Origin: Streptantibioticus silvisoli
Lineage (GTDB): Bacteria; Actinomycetota; Actinomycetes; Streptomycetales; Streptomycetaceae
Direction: 5' to 3'
DNA length: 64,000 bases
Assembly (NCBI RefSeq): GCF_027947535.2
Contig: NZ_JAAGKO020000005.1
Coordinates: 1-64,000, forward strand
Shown here: positions 11,953-21,896 of the stretch, piece by piece
Layout of the letters: each line of letters begins with the position of its first letter
How positions within the stretch are numbered: position 1 is the first letter of the stretch
Notes under the pieces: generated by a model
Databases searched by the model: none
Seen by the model: the letters and a program-made list of their open reading frames with translations, nothing else
Told to the model about the DNA's origin: nothing
Program-made: the position numbers and the translations under genes

Positions 11953-13863
11953 TCAGCTCTTGTCGAAATCGGCGTCGATGACGTCGTCGTCGCCGCTTCG
12001 GGAGCCGTCCTCGGCACCCTGGCCGGTCGCGGCGCCGGGTTGCGCCCCTTCACCGGCTCCGCCCGCTTCGGTGGCGTGGGAGGCCAGCGCCGCGTGGATC
12101 TGCTGGAGTTCGGAGGCCAGGCTCCGGGACCGTTCCGCCGGTGCCTCCTCCTTGACCGCGTCGCGCGCCTCGTCGACGAGCAGGCGGGCGCGGGCGCGCT
12201 CGTGTTGCGGTGCGGCGTCGCCGAGGTCGTCCAGCCGGCGCTCCACGTGGTACGCGGCGGCGTCGAGCTCGTTGCGGGCGTCTATGGCTTCGCGCAGGGC
12301 CACATCGCTGGTGCGGTGGCTCTCGGCCTCGTCGATCATCCGCTCGACCTCGGACGGGTCGAGGTTGGAGCCCTCACTGATGGTGATCGACTGCTCGGCA
12401 CCGGTGTCCCGGTCCTTGGCACCGACCTTCAGGATGCCGTTGGCGTCGATGTCGAAGGTGACCTCGATCCGGGTCTCCCCCCGACGGGCCGGCCGCAGGT
12501 TCTCCAGCCGGAAGCGGCCGAGCACCCTGTTGTCGGCCGCCAGCTCGCGTTCGCCCTGGAGCACCACGATGTCCACGGCCGGCTGGTTGTCCTCAGCGGT
12601 GGAGAAGGTCTCGGACCGGCGGGCGGGGATGGTCGTGTTGCGCTCGATGATCTTGGTCATCACGCCGCCGGCCGTCTCGACGCCCAGCGACAGCGGGGTG
12701 ACGTCCAGCAGCAGGACGTCCTTGACCTCGCCCTTGAGCACACCGGCCTGGATGGCGGCGCCCAGCGCGACCACCTCGTCCGGGTTGACGCTCATGTTCG
12801 GGTCCTTGCCGCCGGTCACCCGGCGCACCAGGTTCTGCACGGCCGGGATGCGGGTCGAGCCGCCGACGAGGATGACCTCGTCGATGTCGTTGTCGGTGAC
12901 CTTGGCGTCACTCATCGCCGTCCTGACCGGTTCGAGGCAGCGTTCCACCAGGTCCGAGGTGATCTGCTCGAAGGTGGAGCGGCGCACCGTCTCGGTGAGG
13001 TGCTTCGGCCCGGAGGCGTCCGCCGTGATGAACGGCAGGCTCACCTGGGTCTGGCTGACCGAGCTCAACTCGGTCTTCGCCTTCTCGGCCGCCTCGAACA
13101 GGCGCTGCAGAGCCTGCGGGTCCTTACGCAGGTCAATGCCCTCGTCCTTCTGGAAGCCGTCCGCCAGGTGGTCCACCAGCCGGCGGTCGAAGTCGTCGCC
13201 GCCCAGGTGGGAGTCGCCCGCGGTGGCGCGGACCTCCACCACACCGTCGCCGACGTCCAGCAGGCTGATGTCGAACGTGCCGCCGCCGAGGTCGAAGACC
13301 ATGACCGTCTCGTGCCCCTTCTTGTCCAGCCCGTAGGCCAGCGCCGCGGCGGTCGGTTCGTTGATGATCCGCAGGACTTCGAGGCCGGCGATCTTCCCGG
13401 CGTCCTTGGTGGCCTGGCGCTGAGCGTCGTTGAAGTACGCCGGTACGGTGATCACCGCCTCGGTCACCTTCTCGCCGAGCGACTTCCCGGCGTCATCGGC
13501 CAGCTTGCGCAGCACCTGCGCGCTGATCTCCTCCGGCGCGTACTGCTGTGCGCCCACCTCGAAGCGGGCCACCCCGCCGGGTCCCTCGACCACGTCGAAG
13601 GAGACCGCCTTCGCCTCGTCGGAGATCTCGTCGTAGCGGCGTCCGATGAACCGCTTCGCGGAGGTGATGGTTCCTTTGGGATTGAGGATCGACTGCCTGC
13701 GGGCGAGCTGTCCGACCAGCCGCTGCCCGTCATCGGAGAAGGCCACCACCGACGGGGTCGTCCTGGCACCTTCCGCGTTGGGCACCACGGAGGGCTCACC
13801 GCCCTCCCAGACCGCGATGACCGAGTTGGTGGTGCCGAGATCGATGCCTACTGCCTTCGCCAT
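11953..13863 (-). CDS. dnaK: Hsp70 chaperone DnaK
   Basis: A 636-residue Hsp70 and first gene of the operon. The N-terminal ATPase domain opens with [20 protein letters not shown] and has [20 protein letters not shown] and [17 protein letters not shown]; the substrate-binding domain contains [20 protein letters not shown], and a helical lid and acidic tail follow (ending VIDADFDKS). The ATG at 13863 follows GGAGGAG; an in-frame start at 13935 has no such site. As this operon carries a CbpM-type modulator, it is likely a second dnaK copy beside a housekeeping one elsewhere, which is inference. No HspR-type inverted repeat (CTTGAGT-N7-ACTCAAG) was found in the 248 bp before the divergent gene. 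Confidence 0.96.
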   Translation of the reverse strand: MAKAVGIDLGTTNSVIAVWEGGEPSVVPNAEGARTTPSVVAFSDDGQRLVGQLARRQSILNPKGTITSAKRFIGRRYDEISDEAKAVSFDVVEGPGGVARFEVGAQQYAPEEISAQVLRKLADDAGKSLGEKVTEAVITVPAYFNDAQRQATKDAGKIAGLEVLRIINEPTAAALAYGLDKKGHETVMVFDLGGGTFDISLLDVGDGVVEVRATAGDSHLGGDDFDRRLVDHLADGFQKDEGIDLRKDPQALQRLFEAAEKAKTELSSVSQTQVSLPFITADASGPKHLTETVRRSTFEQITSDLVERCLEPVRTAMSDAKVTDNDIDEVILVGGSTRIPAVQNLVRRVTGGKDPNMSVNPDEVVALGAAIQAGVLKGEVKDVLLLDVTPLSLGVETAGGVMTKIIERNTTIPARRSETFSTAEDNQPAVDIVVLQGERELAADNRVLGRFRLENLRPARRGETRIEVTFDIDANGILKVGAKDRDTGAEQSITISEGSNLDPSEVERMIDEAESHRTSDVALREAIDARNELDAAAYHVERRLDDLGDAAPQHERARARLLVDEARDAVKEEAPAERSRSLASELQQIHAALASHATEAGGAGEGAQPGAATGQGAEDGSRSGDDDVIDADFDKS

Positions 13864-14111
13864 GAGAATCTCCTCCGCCTCGAAGCGGGACCGGTCGGCG
13901 GGATGCCGGACGAACGCAGCCGGGGCATACCGCACCTGTTCGCAGCCTCGCGCGGTCCGGTGACGCGCTTCCTCGCCCTGGCGGGACCAATCCGTGTCGA
14001 CGTTCCGGATCGCGGGGACAGGGACACGACACGGCTGGCAGGTGAGACACCATGCCGAGCGGCGTAGCGTGAAAGGGGGGAAGCCGCAGTCGAGCCACGA
14101 ATGGACCTGCG

Positions 14112-15980
14112 ATGGACGCTGTACCCCGTCCGACGGGCGGGTCCCTCCACCTCACCCCGCAGCCGGGGGCCGCGCGACACGCACTGCTACGACTGGTGAC
14201 GGTCATGCTCGACCGCACGGACGAGCGCGGGGTGCTGTGGGAGGCCATGGTGGCGATCGCCGCCACCGGCCCCTTCACCGCCGAAGCCGCCTACACCGTG
14301 CACGACGGTCTGGCGCGGCGCTGCCCACCGCGCCAGGTCGCCGCCCCCGTCATCGCCCGGCCGGGTAGTCCCGTGCTGCGGTGGCCGGCGGCGGACCCGT
14401 CGCGCGGAACGCCGGCCGACGTGGCCGCCGCCGACGTGGCGGCCGCCGACCGGCTCGACCGGCGGATCGACGCTCTGGACGGCCACAGCCGGCACCTGGA
14501 CGAGCCGGGCGTGCCGTGGGCACGAGCCATCGCTCTGCGATACCGGGACCACTGCCTCGGCTATCTCGTCGTTCGATCCCTGACCATGCCCTCGGCCGAG
14601 GAGAGCGCCCTGACGGACCTGCTCGCGCAGCAGACGGGGATCGCCCTCGCACGCCTGACCGGGTACCGGGCGCAGCCGGCCCGCGTCGAGTCGGAGGGCA
14701 TGGCGGGGACCGGGGAACTGCCGGAGAGCGGGAACGTCCGGGGGGCCGCAGACGGCCCGCCCACCCCAGCACTCACCGCGACCGTCTCCGCCCTGGCGTC
14801 GCGGCTCGCCGTCCAGGACGCGCTCTCCCGCGCCGCCGTCTCCGGCGGCGGCGAGCAGGGAATCCTGCACGCCCTGCACGACCACACCGGATTCACGGCC
14901 CTCACCGAGGACCGATTCGGCAACACGCGGGCCCGGGCCGGTCCCCGCCGGGGCGAGTCCCGGACAGTACCCGGCAGCCGGCCGTACCCGCAGCCGGGCG
15001 CCCGGCGCCGGACCGCCCTGATGGACGGGGCGCTGCGCCGGCCCGGCACCGTCCGGGACCGGGACCGGCTGATCGTCCCCATCCAGATGGCCGGCGATCT
15101 GCTCGGTGTGGTCGCGCTGGTCGACCCGGACCGGCGGGCGACCGAAACGGACACCGCGGCGCTCGAACAGGCGGCGCTGGTGCTGGCCCCCCAGCTCGCG
15201 CACGAGTACAGGCTGGCCGAGCTGGAACCCCGGCTGAGAAGCGCGTTGGTCGACCGGCTGATCTCAGGTGGGACGACCGACGACGTCTTCACCCAGGCGG
15301 CGGCCCTGGGCCACGACCTGCACCGGCCGCACAGGGTTGCCGCACTGGAATGGCCCGGCACGGCCGCGACGGCCGTCGTCGGGGAAGCGGTGGTGCGGGT
15401 GGCCGGGCGGCTGCGCCGGGAGGTGCTCGTCGGCTCCCGCGGCGCCACCACGGTCGCCCTGGTGACCGACGAGGACCGGCGTGATCCGGGAAGCGAGCTG
15501 CACCGGGCCCTCTCGGACGAGCTCGGCACCGGGGCCGGCACGATCGGGGTCGGCGGCCGGTGCGACGTCTTCACCGATCTGCCCCACTCCTACGACGAGG
15601 CGGTCCGCGCCCTCACCATCCGCCGCCGGTCCCAGGACCCGTACGGCAGCACCGGCTTCGAGGAACTGGGCCTGTGCCGCATGATGGGCGCCGGCGACGG
15701 GCAGCGGGAAGCCGACCGTTTCGTCCGCGAGTGGCTGGGCCGGCTGCTGGACTACGACGCCCGCCACCACACCGAGCTGGTGACCACCCTCTCGCGCTAT
15801 CTGGAGAGCGGCGGCAGCTACGACACGACCTCGCGGACGCTGCTCGTCCACCGCAGCACGGTCCGCTACCGCCTCCAGCGCATCGGCGAGATCACCGGGC
15901 ACGACCTCAGTGACGTCGGGACCCGCCTCAACCTGCACGTCGCCACTCGCATCCGCAACGTGCTCGACGTACCGCACTGA
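14112..15980 (+). CDS. PucR/CdaR-type regulator with GAF-like domains
   Basis: A 622-residue cytosolic regulator transcribed divergently from dnaK. The N-terminal 200 residues and the segment around residues 230-380 look like two GAF-type sensor domains (for example [19 protein letters not shown] and [15 protein letters not shown]). Residues about 385-540 form a linker/GGDEF-like PucR region. The C terminus has the PucR helix-turn-helix: [20 protein letters not shown] then [17 protein letters not shown]. Such proteins bind DNA near their own divergent neighbours, so the chaperone operon is a candidate target. Its ligand is unknown. Confidence 0.82.
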   Translation: MDAVPRPTGGSLHLTPQPGAARHALLRLVTVMLDRTDERGVLWEAMVAIAATGPFTAEAAYTVHDGLARRCPPRQVAAPVIARPGSPVLRWPAADPSRGTPADVAAADVAAADRLDRRIDALDGHSRHLDEPGVPWARAIALRYRDHCLGYLVVRSLTMPSAEESALTDLLAQQTGIALARLTGYRAQPARVESEGMAGTGELPESGNVRGAADGPPTPALTATVSALASRLAVQDALSRAAVSGGGEQGILHALHDHTGFTALTEDRFGNTRARAGPRRGESRTVPGSRPYPQPGARRRTALMDGALRRPGTVRDRDRLIVPIQMAGDLLGVVALVDPDRRATETDTAALEQAALVLAPQLAHEYRLAELEPRLRSALVDRLISGGTTDDVFTQAAALGHDLHRPHRVAALEWPGTAATAVVGEAVVRVAGRLRREVLVGSRGATTVALVTDEDRRDPGSELHRALSDELGTGAGTIGVGGRCDVFTDLPHSYDEAVRALTIRRRSQDPYGSTGFEELGLCRMMGAGDGQREADRFVREWLGRLLDYDARHHTELVTTLSRYLESGGSYDTTSRTLLVHRSTVRYRLQRIGEITGHDLSDVGTRLNLHVATRIRNVLDVPH

Positions 15981-16277
15981 GTCGTGGGCGTTCGGGAGGG
16001 ACGCCGGCGACGCAATGGCCGGCACCGGTGCGCGCGGGTCCGCGGGTCGGGTTCACCGGTTCTCCGAGGCGGATCGCGGCCAGCAGCGGGCGGCTGGCGC
16101 GGGGTGGCGTGGGGACGAGGTTCCGGCGCTTTCGTGTTTGTCCCGCCTGGGAATCCGTGGTATGCGGGTCAGTGCGTTCCGTCGCACGAGCCCGGCTGGT
16201 CCGGCTTCGGCCACCTGGCACGGATCGTGAGAGGCTCACGCCGTCCGGACAGGACGGGCCGAAGGAGGGAGGAGATC

Positions 16278-17975
16278 GTGGTGAACGCCGGGGCCGGTGA
16301 TATGCGCGCAGCCGGGGCGGCTCCTCCGGCCGGGGTGCCCGACCTGCTGGGGGCGGCGGTCTGCGTGGTGGACAGGCACGGGGTGATCGCCCGGGTCAAC
16401 GGCCACGCGGAGCGACTGCTGGGCAGGGACACCGCTGATCTGGTCGGGCAGGATGCTCACGACCTGCTGCACCGCGACCAGCACGGGCAGCCGCCGACCA
16501 GGGCCGGGTGCCCGATAGCGCGGGCGTTCTCCGCCCGCCGCGCCCAGGCCGGCTCCGGATGGTTCGAGCGCGGCGACGGGGCGCTGGTCGAGTTGTCCTG
16601 GCTGATCGCGCCCTACGCCGCGCCGAGTGCCGACGCGGACACGGTGGTGGTCTTCGCCGACCACGGCCGCGCCGCGGACGACCCCGACCTGCCGCGCGAG
16701 CCCGGTGCGGTGCTGTCGGAGCTGGAGCGGCTGGCGCTGCTGGCTGAGACGACCACCCAGCTGACGTCCACCCTCGACAGCGACGAGGCGCTGAACCGCC
16801 TGGTTCGCCTGGCCGTTCCCCGCATCGCCGACTGGGCGGTGGTCGACCTGATCACCGAGAGCGACGAGGTCGAACGGTCCATCGTCATGCACTACGAGGA
16901 CGGTGTGCTCGCCGCTCGGGAGGACTTGCAGGGGCCGATGCCGCCGGTGCCGGCCGACTCGCCGATGCCGCTGTCCCGCGCGCTGCGGGGAGCGGCCTCC
17001 ACCTTGGTGACGCCGCAGACCTACCAAGGGCCGCCGGACTCCGGCATCGCCATCGAACAGGCCAGGCTGTTCGAGGCGACGGGCATGCACTCGGCCGCCA
17101 TCGCGCCCATCAGAGGTCTGCGGGACGTGCTCGGCGCGCTGACCCTGGGGCGGTCGAGACAGTGCGGTCCGCTGACCTCGGCGGACCTGTCGCTCGTGGA
17201 GGACCTCACCCGCCGTACGGGGCTGGCCCTGGACAACGCCCGGCTCTACCAGCGCCAGCGCAAGGTCGCCGAGACCATGCAACGTCACCTGCTGCCGCAA
17301 CTCCCCTCGATACCGGGGCTGGGCATGGCCGCGCGCTACCTTCCCGCGCCGGACGAGTCCCAGGTCGGCGGGGACTGGTACGACGCCTTCACCCTGGCCG
17401 ACGGCATGACAGCTCTGGCCATCGGCGACGTGGTCGGGCACGACCTGGACGCCGCGGCGGGCATGGCGCAGATGCGCAGCATGCTGCGCGCCTACGCCTG
17501 GAGCCACCACGAGCCACCCAGCGCGATCGTGCGGCGGCTGGACGGGTCGACGCGTCTGGCGGGCGTGCCGATGGTGACTCTGGTCTTCGCGGTCATGGAG
17601 CGGGGCGCCGACGGCATGTGGCGGCTGACCTGGACCAACGCCGGCCACCCGCCGCCGCTGCTGGTCACGCAGGACGGACGGGCCAGCTATCTCACCGACG
17701 GACACGGCATGCTCCTGGGCACCGGGCTGACGCCTACGCGCACCGATGCCAGCGTCACCTTGCCGCCCCGATCGACCCTGGCCTTCTACACCGACGGCCT
17801 GGTCGAAAGCCGCGCCCGCCCCATCGACGACGGTCTCGGACGGCTCCGCAAGCATGCCGCGTCCCTGGCCCATCGCCCGCTGGCGGCGTTCACCGACCTG
17901 CTGCTGGAGCGAACTCGCCCGGCCGGCGACAAGAACGACGACGACGTCGCCATCCTCACCTTGCGCACCCCCTGA
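16278..17975 (+). CDS. PAS-GAF-SpoIIE/PP2C phosphatase
   Basis: A 565-residue sensor phosphatase. A PAS domain lies at about residues 18-125 (VCVVDRHGVIARVNGHAERL), a GAF domain at about 145-310, and a PP2C domain at about 330-560 with AETMQRHLLPQLP, VGGDWYDAF, IGDVVGHDLDAAAGMAQMRS, WTNAGHPPPLLV, FYTDGLVESR and DKNDDDVAILTL. These enzymes act on anti-sigma antagonists in response to signals read by PAS/GAF. An open frame begins at 15984, but GGAGGGAGGAG directly precedes the GTG codons at 16278/16281, so I choose 16278. The 300 bases before it contain nothing recognisable. Confidence 0.88.
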   Translation: MVNAGAGDMRAAGAAPPAGVPDLLGAAVCVVDRHGVIARVNGHAERLLGRDTADLVGQDAHDLLHRDQHGQPPTRAGCPIARAFSARRAQAGSGWFERGDGALVELSWLIAPYAAPSADADTVVVFADHGRAADDPDLPREPGAVLSELERLALLAETTTQLTSTLDSDEALNRLVRLAVPRIADWAVVDLITESDEVERSIVMHYEDGVLAAREDLQGPMPPVPADSPMPLSRALRGAASTLVTPQTYQGPPDSGIAIEQARLFEATGMHSAAIAPIRGLRDVLGALTLGRSRQCGPLTSADLSLVEDLTRRTGLALDNARLYQRQRKVAETMQRHLLPQLPSIPGLGMAARYLPAPDESQVGGDWYDAFTLADGMTALAIGDVVGHDLDAAAGMAQMRSMLRAYAWSHHEPPSAIVRRLDGSTRLAGVPMVTLVFAVMERGADGMWRLTWTNAGHPPPLLVTQDGRASYLTDGHGMLLGTGLTPTRTDASVTLPPRSTLAFYTDGLVESRARPIDDGLGRLRKHAASLAHRPLAAFTDLLLERTRPAGDKNDDDVAILTLRTP

Positions 17976-17977
17976 CC

Positions 17978-18250
17978 CGCCGATCGTTCGAGGCGGGCCT
18001 GCTGTCCTTCTCCCGCGGGCTGACCCATGAGCTGAGGGACCGGGGTATCCGGGTCGACGGGCTGAGCCCGGGGCCGACTGTCACGGCCGTGTCCACGTCG
18101 CCCGGTCCCGAGCGGCAGGCCGCCGTCCACGGCGAACTCCGGCGGACCGTGCCCCTCCACCGCGTCGGCACCGCCGCCGAGTTGGCGAAGGCAGCCGTCT
18201 CGGTACCGGCGGCGCAGGCGGACTCTTCGCAGGCACGGCACCTCGCCCAC
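17978..18250 (+). pseudogene. C-terminal remnant of a short-chain dehydrogenase/reductase
   Basis: Directly after the phosphatase stop, one frame reads SFEAGLLSFSRGLTHELRDR, then GIRVDGLSPGPT and VPLHRVGTAAELAKAAVSV. This aligns with the part of an SDR just after the catalytic Tyr-x3-Lys and the PG motif, followed by the usual V-G-x-P-E-E-I segment. The Rossmann half and catalytic residues are absent and the end is degraded, so it is a non-functional fragment. Confidence 0.65.
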
Positions 18251-18263
18251 CGACCCCCGTACT

Positions 18264-18806
18264 TCAGCGGCCCCGTTGCCCGACCGGGTTCTCGGCCCGC
18301 CCCGTTCCGCCCTTTTCCGGCGAGCCGTCGATGCGGGCGCCGACCTTCTCGGCGCACCGGCGCAACGTCTGCAGTTCCTCCGGGTCGAGGACGTCGATGA
18401 ACAGCTCGCGCACCCGCCCGACGTGCCCGGGGGCCGCTTCCGCCAGGTAGGCGTACCCGGCGTCGGTCAGGATCGCGTGCGTGTACCGCCCGTCGCACGG
18501 ATCGGGTTCGCGGCGGAGCAGACCGCGCTTCTCGAGTCGGCCGACCATGTGCGACAGGCGTGACAGCTCCGAGTTGGCCCGGGCCGCCAGTTCGCTCATC
18601 CGCATGCGGCGCTCGGGCAGATCGGACAGGAGCGCGAGCACGTAGTACTCGATGAAGCTGAGCTGCGCGTCCCGTTGGAGCTGCCACTCGAGAGCGGTGG
18701 GGAGCCGCTGAAGGAGGTTCATGAACCCGCGCCACGCCGCGAGCTGGTCGGCGGTGAGCCAGTGGGGCTCGGCCGCCTCGGGCTCCCCTTGAGCAGACAT
18801 GCGCAC
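18264..18806 (-). CDS. MarR-family transcriptional regulator
   Basis: A 180-residue winged-helix repressor. The core runs LSFIEYYVLALLSDLPERRM, RMSELAARANSELSRLSHMV, GRLEKRGLLRREPDPCDGRY, with the D-x-R-G/Y wing typical of MarR, then an all-helical dimerisation end. The GTG at 18806 lies 8 bases after GGAG; the ATG at 18800 is too far from it. It is divergent from an FMN-reductase pseudogene and aromatic-degradation genes, separated by a pair of inverted 16-bp sites, so it likely senses an aromatic ligand. Confidence 0.9.
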   Translation of the reverse strand: MRMSAQGEPEAAEPHWLTADQLAAWRGFMNLLQRLPTALEWQLQRDAQLSFIEYYVLALLSDLPERRMRMSELAARANSELSRLSHMVGRLEKRGLLRREPDPCDGRYTHAILTDAGYAYLAEAAPGHVGRVRELFIDVLDPEELQTLRRCAEKVGARIDGSPEKGGTGRAENPVGQRGR

Positions 18807-18833
18807 AGTCTAAGCTCCGCTCCGGCCGGGAGG

Positions 18834-18884
18834 ACTTGAATTTTCACGTGATGGTCGCCTACGGTTACACATGAACGTTCAAGT
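18834..18884. promoter_or_regulatory. Paired MarR-type operator
   Basis: Two 16-bp sites in opposite orientation, 18834-18849 (plus) and 18869-18884 (minus), both fit ACTTGAANNTTCANGT; the second contains the perfect palindrome TGAACGTTCA. Centres are 35 bp apart. They lie in the divergent spacer between the MarR gene and the FMN-reductase remnant, where they could repress both directions. Confidence 0.65.
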
Positions 18885-18915
18885 GATGCGTCGATCGTCA
18901 CCGGAGGCTGCACTC

Positions 18916-19312
18916 ATGAGCGACCTGAAGCTCGCGATCATTCCGGGCGGCACCCACCCCGGCCGCAACGGCAAGGCGGTGGCGGACCGGTCCCGGCCAG
19001 GGCGGGGGAACGCACCGCCGCCGTCCACGAGTTGATCGACCTGGCCGATTTCCCGCTCCCGCACCTGCACGAGCCGGTGCCGCCGGCCCGAGGCGCCTAC
19101 GCCGGCGATCACACGAAGGCCTGGGCCGCGAGGATCAGCGCGTTCGACGGGTACGTCTTCGTCACCCCGGAGTACAACCGCTCCATCCCCGGAGTGCTGA
19201 AGCACGCGATCGACCACGTTCAAGCCCGCGGCGCACCACGACCGCCGCGGCCGCTGCCCAGTTCACCCGGCTCGAGTCCTGGGCCGGCGCGCTGAAGACC
19301 ATCAGGTACTGA
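18916..19312 (+). pseudogene. NAD(P)H-dependent FMN reductase, frameshifted
   Basis: A good GGAGG and ATG at 18916 open with MSDLKLAIIPGGTHPGRNGK, the start of an NADPH-dependent FMN reductase, but the frame ends at about 19033. A second frame continues ELIDLADFPLPHLHEP and YVFVTPEYNRSIPGVLKHAI, containing the family motif T-P-E-Y-N. After that the G-S-x-G-G region is deleted and two further frames give FKPAAHH and FTRLESWAGALKTIRY with a stop at 19310. At least three frameshifts plus an internal deletion make it non-functional. Confidence 0.85.
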
Positions 19313-19437
19313 CACGCCCGCACTCACGGCGGCCGACCACCGGGACCCGCCGCGAACCCACCGGGCCGGCGACCTCGAAGTGCGTCCGCGCTCGACGAGC
19401 CGAGCCTGACGTGAAGAACAAGGAGGCGGTTTCGTCG

Positions 19438-20427
19438 ATGAGGATCTACGGGCTGGAGGAGCACATGGCCACCGCCGATGTGATCGAGGCGTGGAAGCTG
19501 CAGGACCCGCAGCTCACCGAGCCGATGATGCGATGGGCCGTCGGGAGCGACGTCACGCCGGCGCTGCTGGATCTCGACGACGGCCGCCTCGCCGCCATGG
19601 ACGACGCCGGGATCGACACGGCGGTGCTGTCCCTGACCACGCCGGGCCTGCAGAACCTGGCCGCGGCAGAGGCCGTCGCCCTTCAGCGGCCCACGAACGA
19701 CGCCATCGCTGCCGCCGTGCGCCGCCACCCCGAGCGGCTCCAGGGATTCGCGACGCTCGCCATGCCCGCTCCGGTGGCCGCCGCCACCGAACTGCGGCGT
19801 GCCGTCACCGAACTCGGGCTCAACGGCGCGCTGGTCCCCGCGCGGTCCGGCGACCGCACGGTGGACGCACCGGCGTTCTGGGACGTCTACGAGGCGGCCG
19901 CACACCTGCGCGCGCCCGTCTACCTGCATCCGCGCGCTCCGGTCCCGGTCGTCGGGCAGGCCTACTACAGCGGGTTCGACGAGCCCGTGAACAGCCTGCT
20001 CGCGACCGGGGCGTTCGGCTGGCACTACGACGCCGGGCTCACCGTCCTGCGGATGATCGTCTCGGGCCTGTTCGACCGGTTCCCCGATCTCCAGGTGATC
20101 CTCGGGCACTGGGGCGAGGTCGTCCTGTTCTACCTCGACCGCATCGCCGCCCTCGACAGGGTCACCCGCCTCCAGCGGCCGGTCGCCGAGTACTTCCGCT
20201 CGAACATCTTCATCACGCCCGGCGGCATCTCCAGCCACAAGTACCTGCGGTGGAGTCTGGAGACCGTGGGCGCCGAGCGGCTCATGTACGCCTCCGACTA
20301 CCCGTTCAACCGCGAGCGCGACGGCTCCGCGCGCCGATTCCTCGACACCGCGCCGCTCAGCGACGCGGAACGCGAAGGCATCGCGTTCCGCACCTGGGAG
20401 AAGCTCGTCGCCGGCATCCGCCGCTGA
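19438..20427 (+). CDS. Amidohydrolase, gamma-resorcylate decarboxylase/ACMSD-like
   Basis: A 329-residue TIM-barrel metalloenzyme of the amidohydrolase-2 family, which includes gamma-resorcylate decarboxylase. Metal-ligand motifs are in place: Glu-x-His near the start (YGLEEHM), HP in VYLHPRAPV, GHWGE in LQVILGHWGE and the distal Asp in YASDYPF. The reaction is probably non-oxidative decarboxylation of a hydroxybenzoate, suggested by the intradiol dioxygenase next to it. An upstream GTG at 19411 exists, but AAGGAGG (19420-19426) points to the ATG at 19438. Confidence 0.85.
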   Translation: MRIYGLEEHMATADVIEAWKLQDPQLTEPMMRWAVGSDVTPALLDLDDGRLAAMDDAGIDTAVLSLTTPGLQNLAAAEAVALQRPTNDAIAAAVRRHPERLQGFATLAMPAPVAAATELRRAVTELGLNGALVPARSGDRTVDAPAFWDVYEAAAHLRAPVYLHPRAPVPVVGQAYYSGFDEPVNSLLATGAFGWHYDAGLTVLRMIVSGLFDRFPDLQVILGHWGEVVLFYLDRIAALDRVTRLQRPVAEYFRSNIFITPGGISSHKYLRWSLETVGAERLMYASDYPFNRERDGSARRFLDTAPLSDAEREGIAFRTWEKLVAGIRR

Positions 20428-20609
20428 CCGGCCACCCGGCTCGGCTCCGGTCCGATCGGGGCCCCGGCCCCGTCGGGCCCGGCCCGGCTGCGGCAAAGGG
20501 CGCGTCCGCGAGCCGGGGAGCCGCCGGGGCGAAGGCCGCCGGCCGGACACGCCTGGTTCGGCCCGCACCCGTTCACCTCCCGCCACCCGCGTCCAGGAGA
20601 GGAAGAGCC

Positions 20610-21503
20610 ATGAGCAAGCCCGCCGGGACCAGACTTCAGGTCGTGTTCGCCGATCTGCGCCGCGCCGTCGACGACGTGATCGCCAAGCACCGGGTCACCA
20701 TGGAGGAGCTGTCGGCCGCCGTGAGGTGGGTCCAGCAGGCCGCCGACGCCGGGGAACTGCCGCTCGCCACCGTCCTGTTCGTGAAAGCCGTGCTGAAAGG
20801 CACCGAGGGCGCCGGCTACGCCCATCCGGAATCGGACGGCGCGAGCTCCTGGGAGATGGAGGGCCCCGCCCACCTGCCCGGAGCCCCGCTGCTGGACAGC
20901 CCCGCCGTGCTGCCGAGTCGCCCCGGCGAACCCGGCGAGCCCCTGATCGTGTCCGGGAGCGTGCGGTCCACTGCGGGCGAGCCGCTTCCCGGTGCGGTCC
21001 TCGACGTCTGGCAGATCGACGCCGACAACATCTACTCCGGCCTGACCGCCGCCGACTTCATGCCGCTGGACATCCCCAACGACGCGACCGGCATCCCCGC
21101 CGACAACCTCCGGGCCCGGGTCGTCGCCGACAGCGGCGGGCACTACGAGTTCCGCACCGTGATGCCCGGCGTCGAATCCTTCGGCTTCCGGCCCGGCGGC
21201 CCCCTCGCGGACCTCACCCGGGCACTGCGGCTACCGGGCGAACGCCCCGTGCACATCCACGCCATCGTCTCCGCCGGCGAATCCCTGACGCTGACCACCC
21301 AGATCTACTTCGACGGCGACCCCCGCGTCGACGGCGTCATCGAAGGCCCCGTTCCCGCTGCCGCGGTCGGGACCACCACCCGGCACGACGACCCCGACGA
21401 CTGCCGCGCCCACGGCCTCGACCGGCCCTACCGCGCCCTCACCCACGACTTCGTCCTACGGCCCGCGACCTCAGCGGTTCCCGCACGCGGCGTGGGCCGG
21501 TGA
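20610..21503 (+). CDS. Intradiol ring-cleavage dioxygenase
   Basis: A 297-residue protein with an N-terminal helical dimerisation domain (residues 1-95) and an intradiol dioxygenase beta-sandwich. It resembles catechol/hydroxyquinol 1,2-dioxygenases, which use non-haem Fe(III). Three of four expected iron ligands are visible: Tyr in HYEFRTVMPG and both His in RPVHIHAIV. The first Tyr, normally in a G-P-x-Y motif, is replaced by His (EGPAHLPGAP). AGGAGAGGAAG precedes the ATG. With the amidohydrolase it suggests a pathway decarboxylation then ring opening of an aromatic triol or diol; the hydroxylase partner is missing unless the decayed flavin reductase once served it. Confidence 0.85.
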   Translation: MSKPAGTRLQVVFADLRRAVDDVIAKHRVTMEELSAAVRWVQQAADAGELPLATVLFVKAVLKGTEGAGYAHPESDGASSWEMEGPAHLPGAPLLDSPAVLPSRPGEPGEPLIVSGSVRSTAGEPLPGAVLDVWQIDADNIYSGLTAADFMPLDIPNDATGIPADNLRARVVADSGGHYEFRTVMPGVESFGFRPGGPLADLTRALRLPGERPVHIHAIVSAGESLTLTTQIYFDGDPRVDGVIEGPVPAAAVGTTTRHDDPDDCRAHGLDRPYRALTHDFVLRPATSAVPARGVGR

Positions 21504-21605
21504 TTCAGCAGCGGTTTTCCGATTGCGCTGGTCAGGATGGCTGTCGGTTGCTGTCGGAAGTTCCGGCGGGCGGTGTGCCGCAGGGCTGCGGGGCGAGGGC
21601 AGGTC

Positions 21606-21896
21606 CTAGCCGTGCGGGTGCGGAGCCGACCGCGAGCGCTCCGACGGCCAGCCGCGGGTTGCGGTCCCTGGCGTGGTCGGCATCCACCGCGTTCTCTTGC
21701 AGGCGATGGCGGCGATCTCCTCCGGATCACCCAACTCAGCGAGAATGGCGACCAATTGGCCCGGTCGCTCGATGAGGTTGACCCCTATGTGCTCAGCGAG
21801 ATCTTCAATCAGCTCTTCGCGCCGTCGGGCCGGCAGCGCGGACGCGGCGCGCTCGACGGAGGCCAAGTAGGGCCGTATCCGGGAATCGGTCTTCAC
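21606..21896 (-). CDS. HAAS-domain protein, C-terminally short
   Basis: A 96-residue product whose first 65 residues (RREELIEDLAEHIGVNLIER, then LGDPEEIAAIA) match the HAAS/DUF1700-type domain encoded beside PadR regulators. The family normally continues into a transmembrane module; here the end is a Pro/Arg-rich run with no membrane segment. Another frame nearby reads ARDRNPRLAVGALAVG, so the true C terminus may have been lost by frameshift. It overlaps the PadR gene by 4 bases, as expected for the pair. Confidence 0.6.
   Translation of the reverse strand: MKTDSRIRPYLASVERAASALPARRREELIEDLAEHIGVNLIERPGQLVAILAELGDPEEIAAIACKRTRWMPTTPGTATRGWPSERSRSAPHPHG

Noticed and set aside
11359-14067. A 902-residue plus-strand ORF opposite grpE/dnaK
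   Set aside because: Antisense shadow of conserved genes; no ribosome binding site or motif.
13864-14111. HspR-binding HAIR repeat upstream of dnaK
   Set aside because: Neither CTTGAGT nor ACTCAAG half-sites are present in the spacer.
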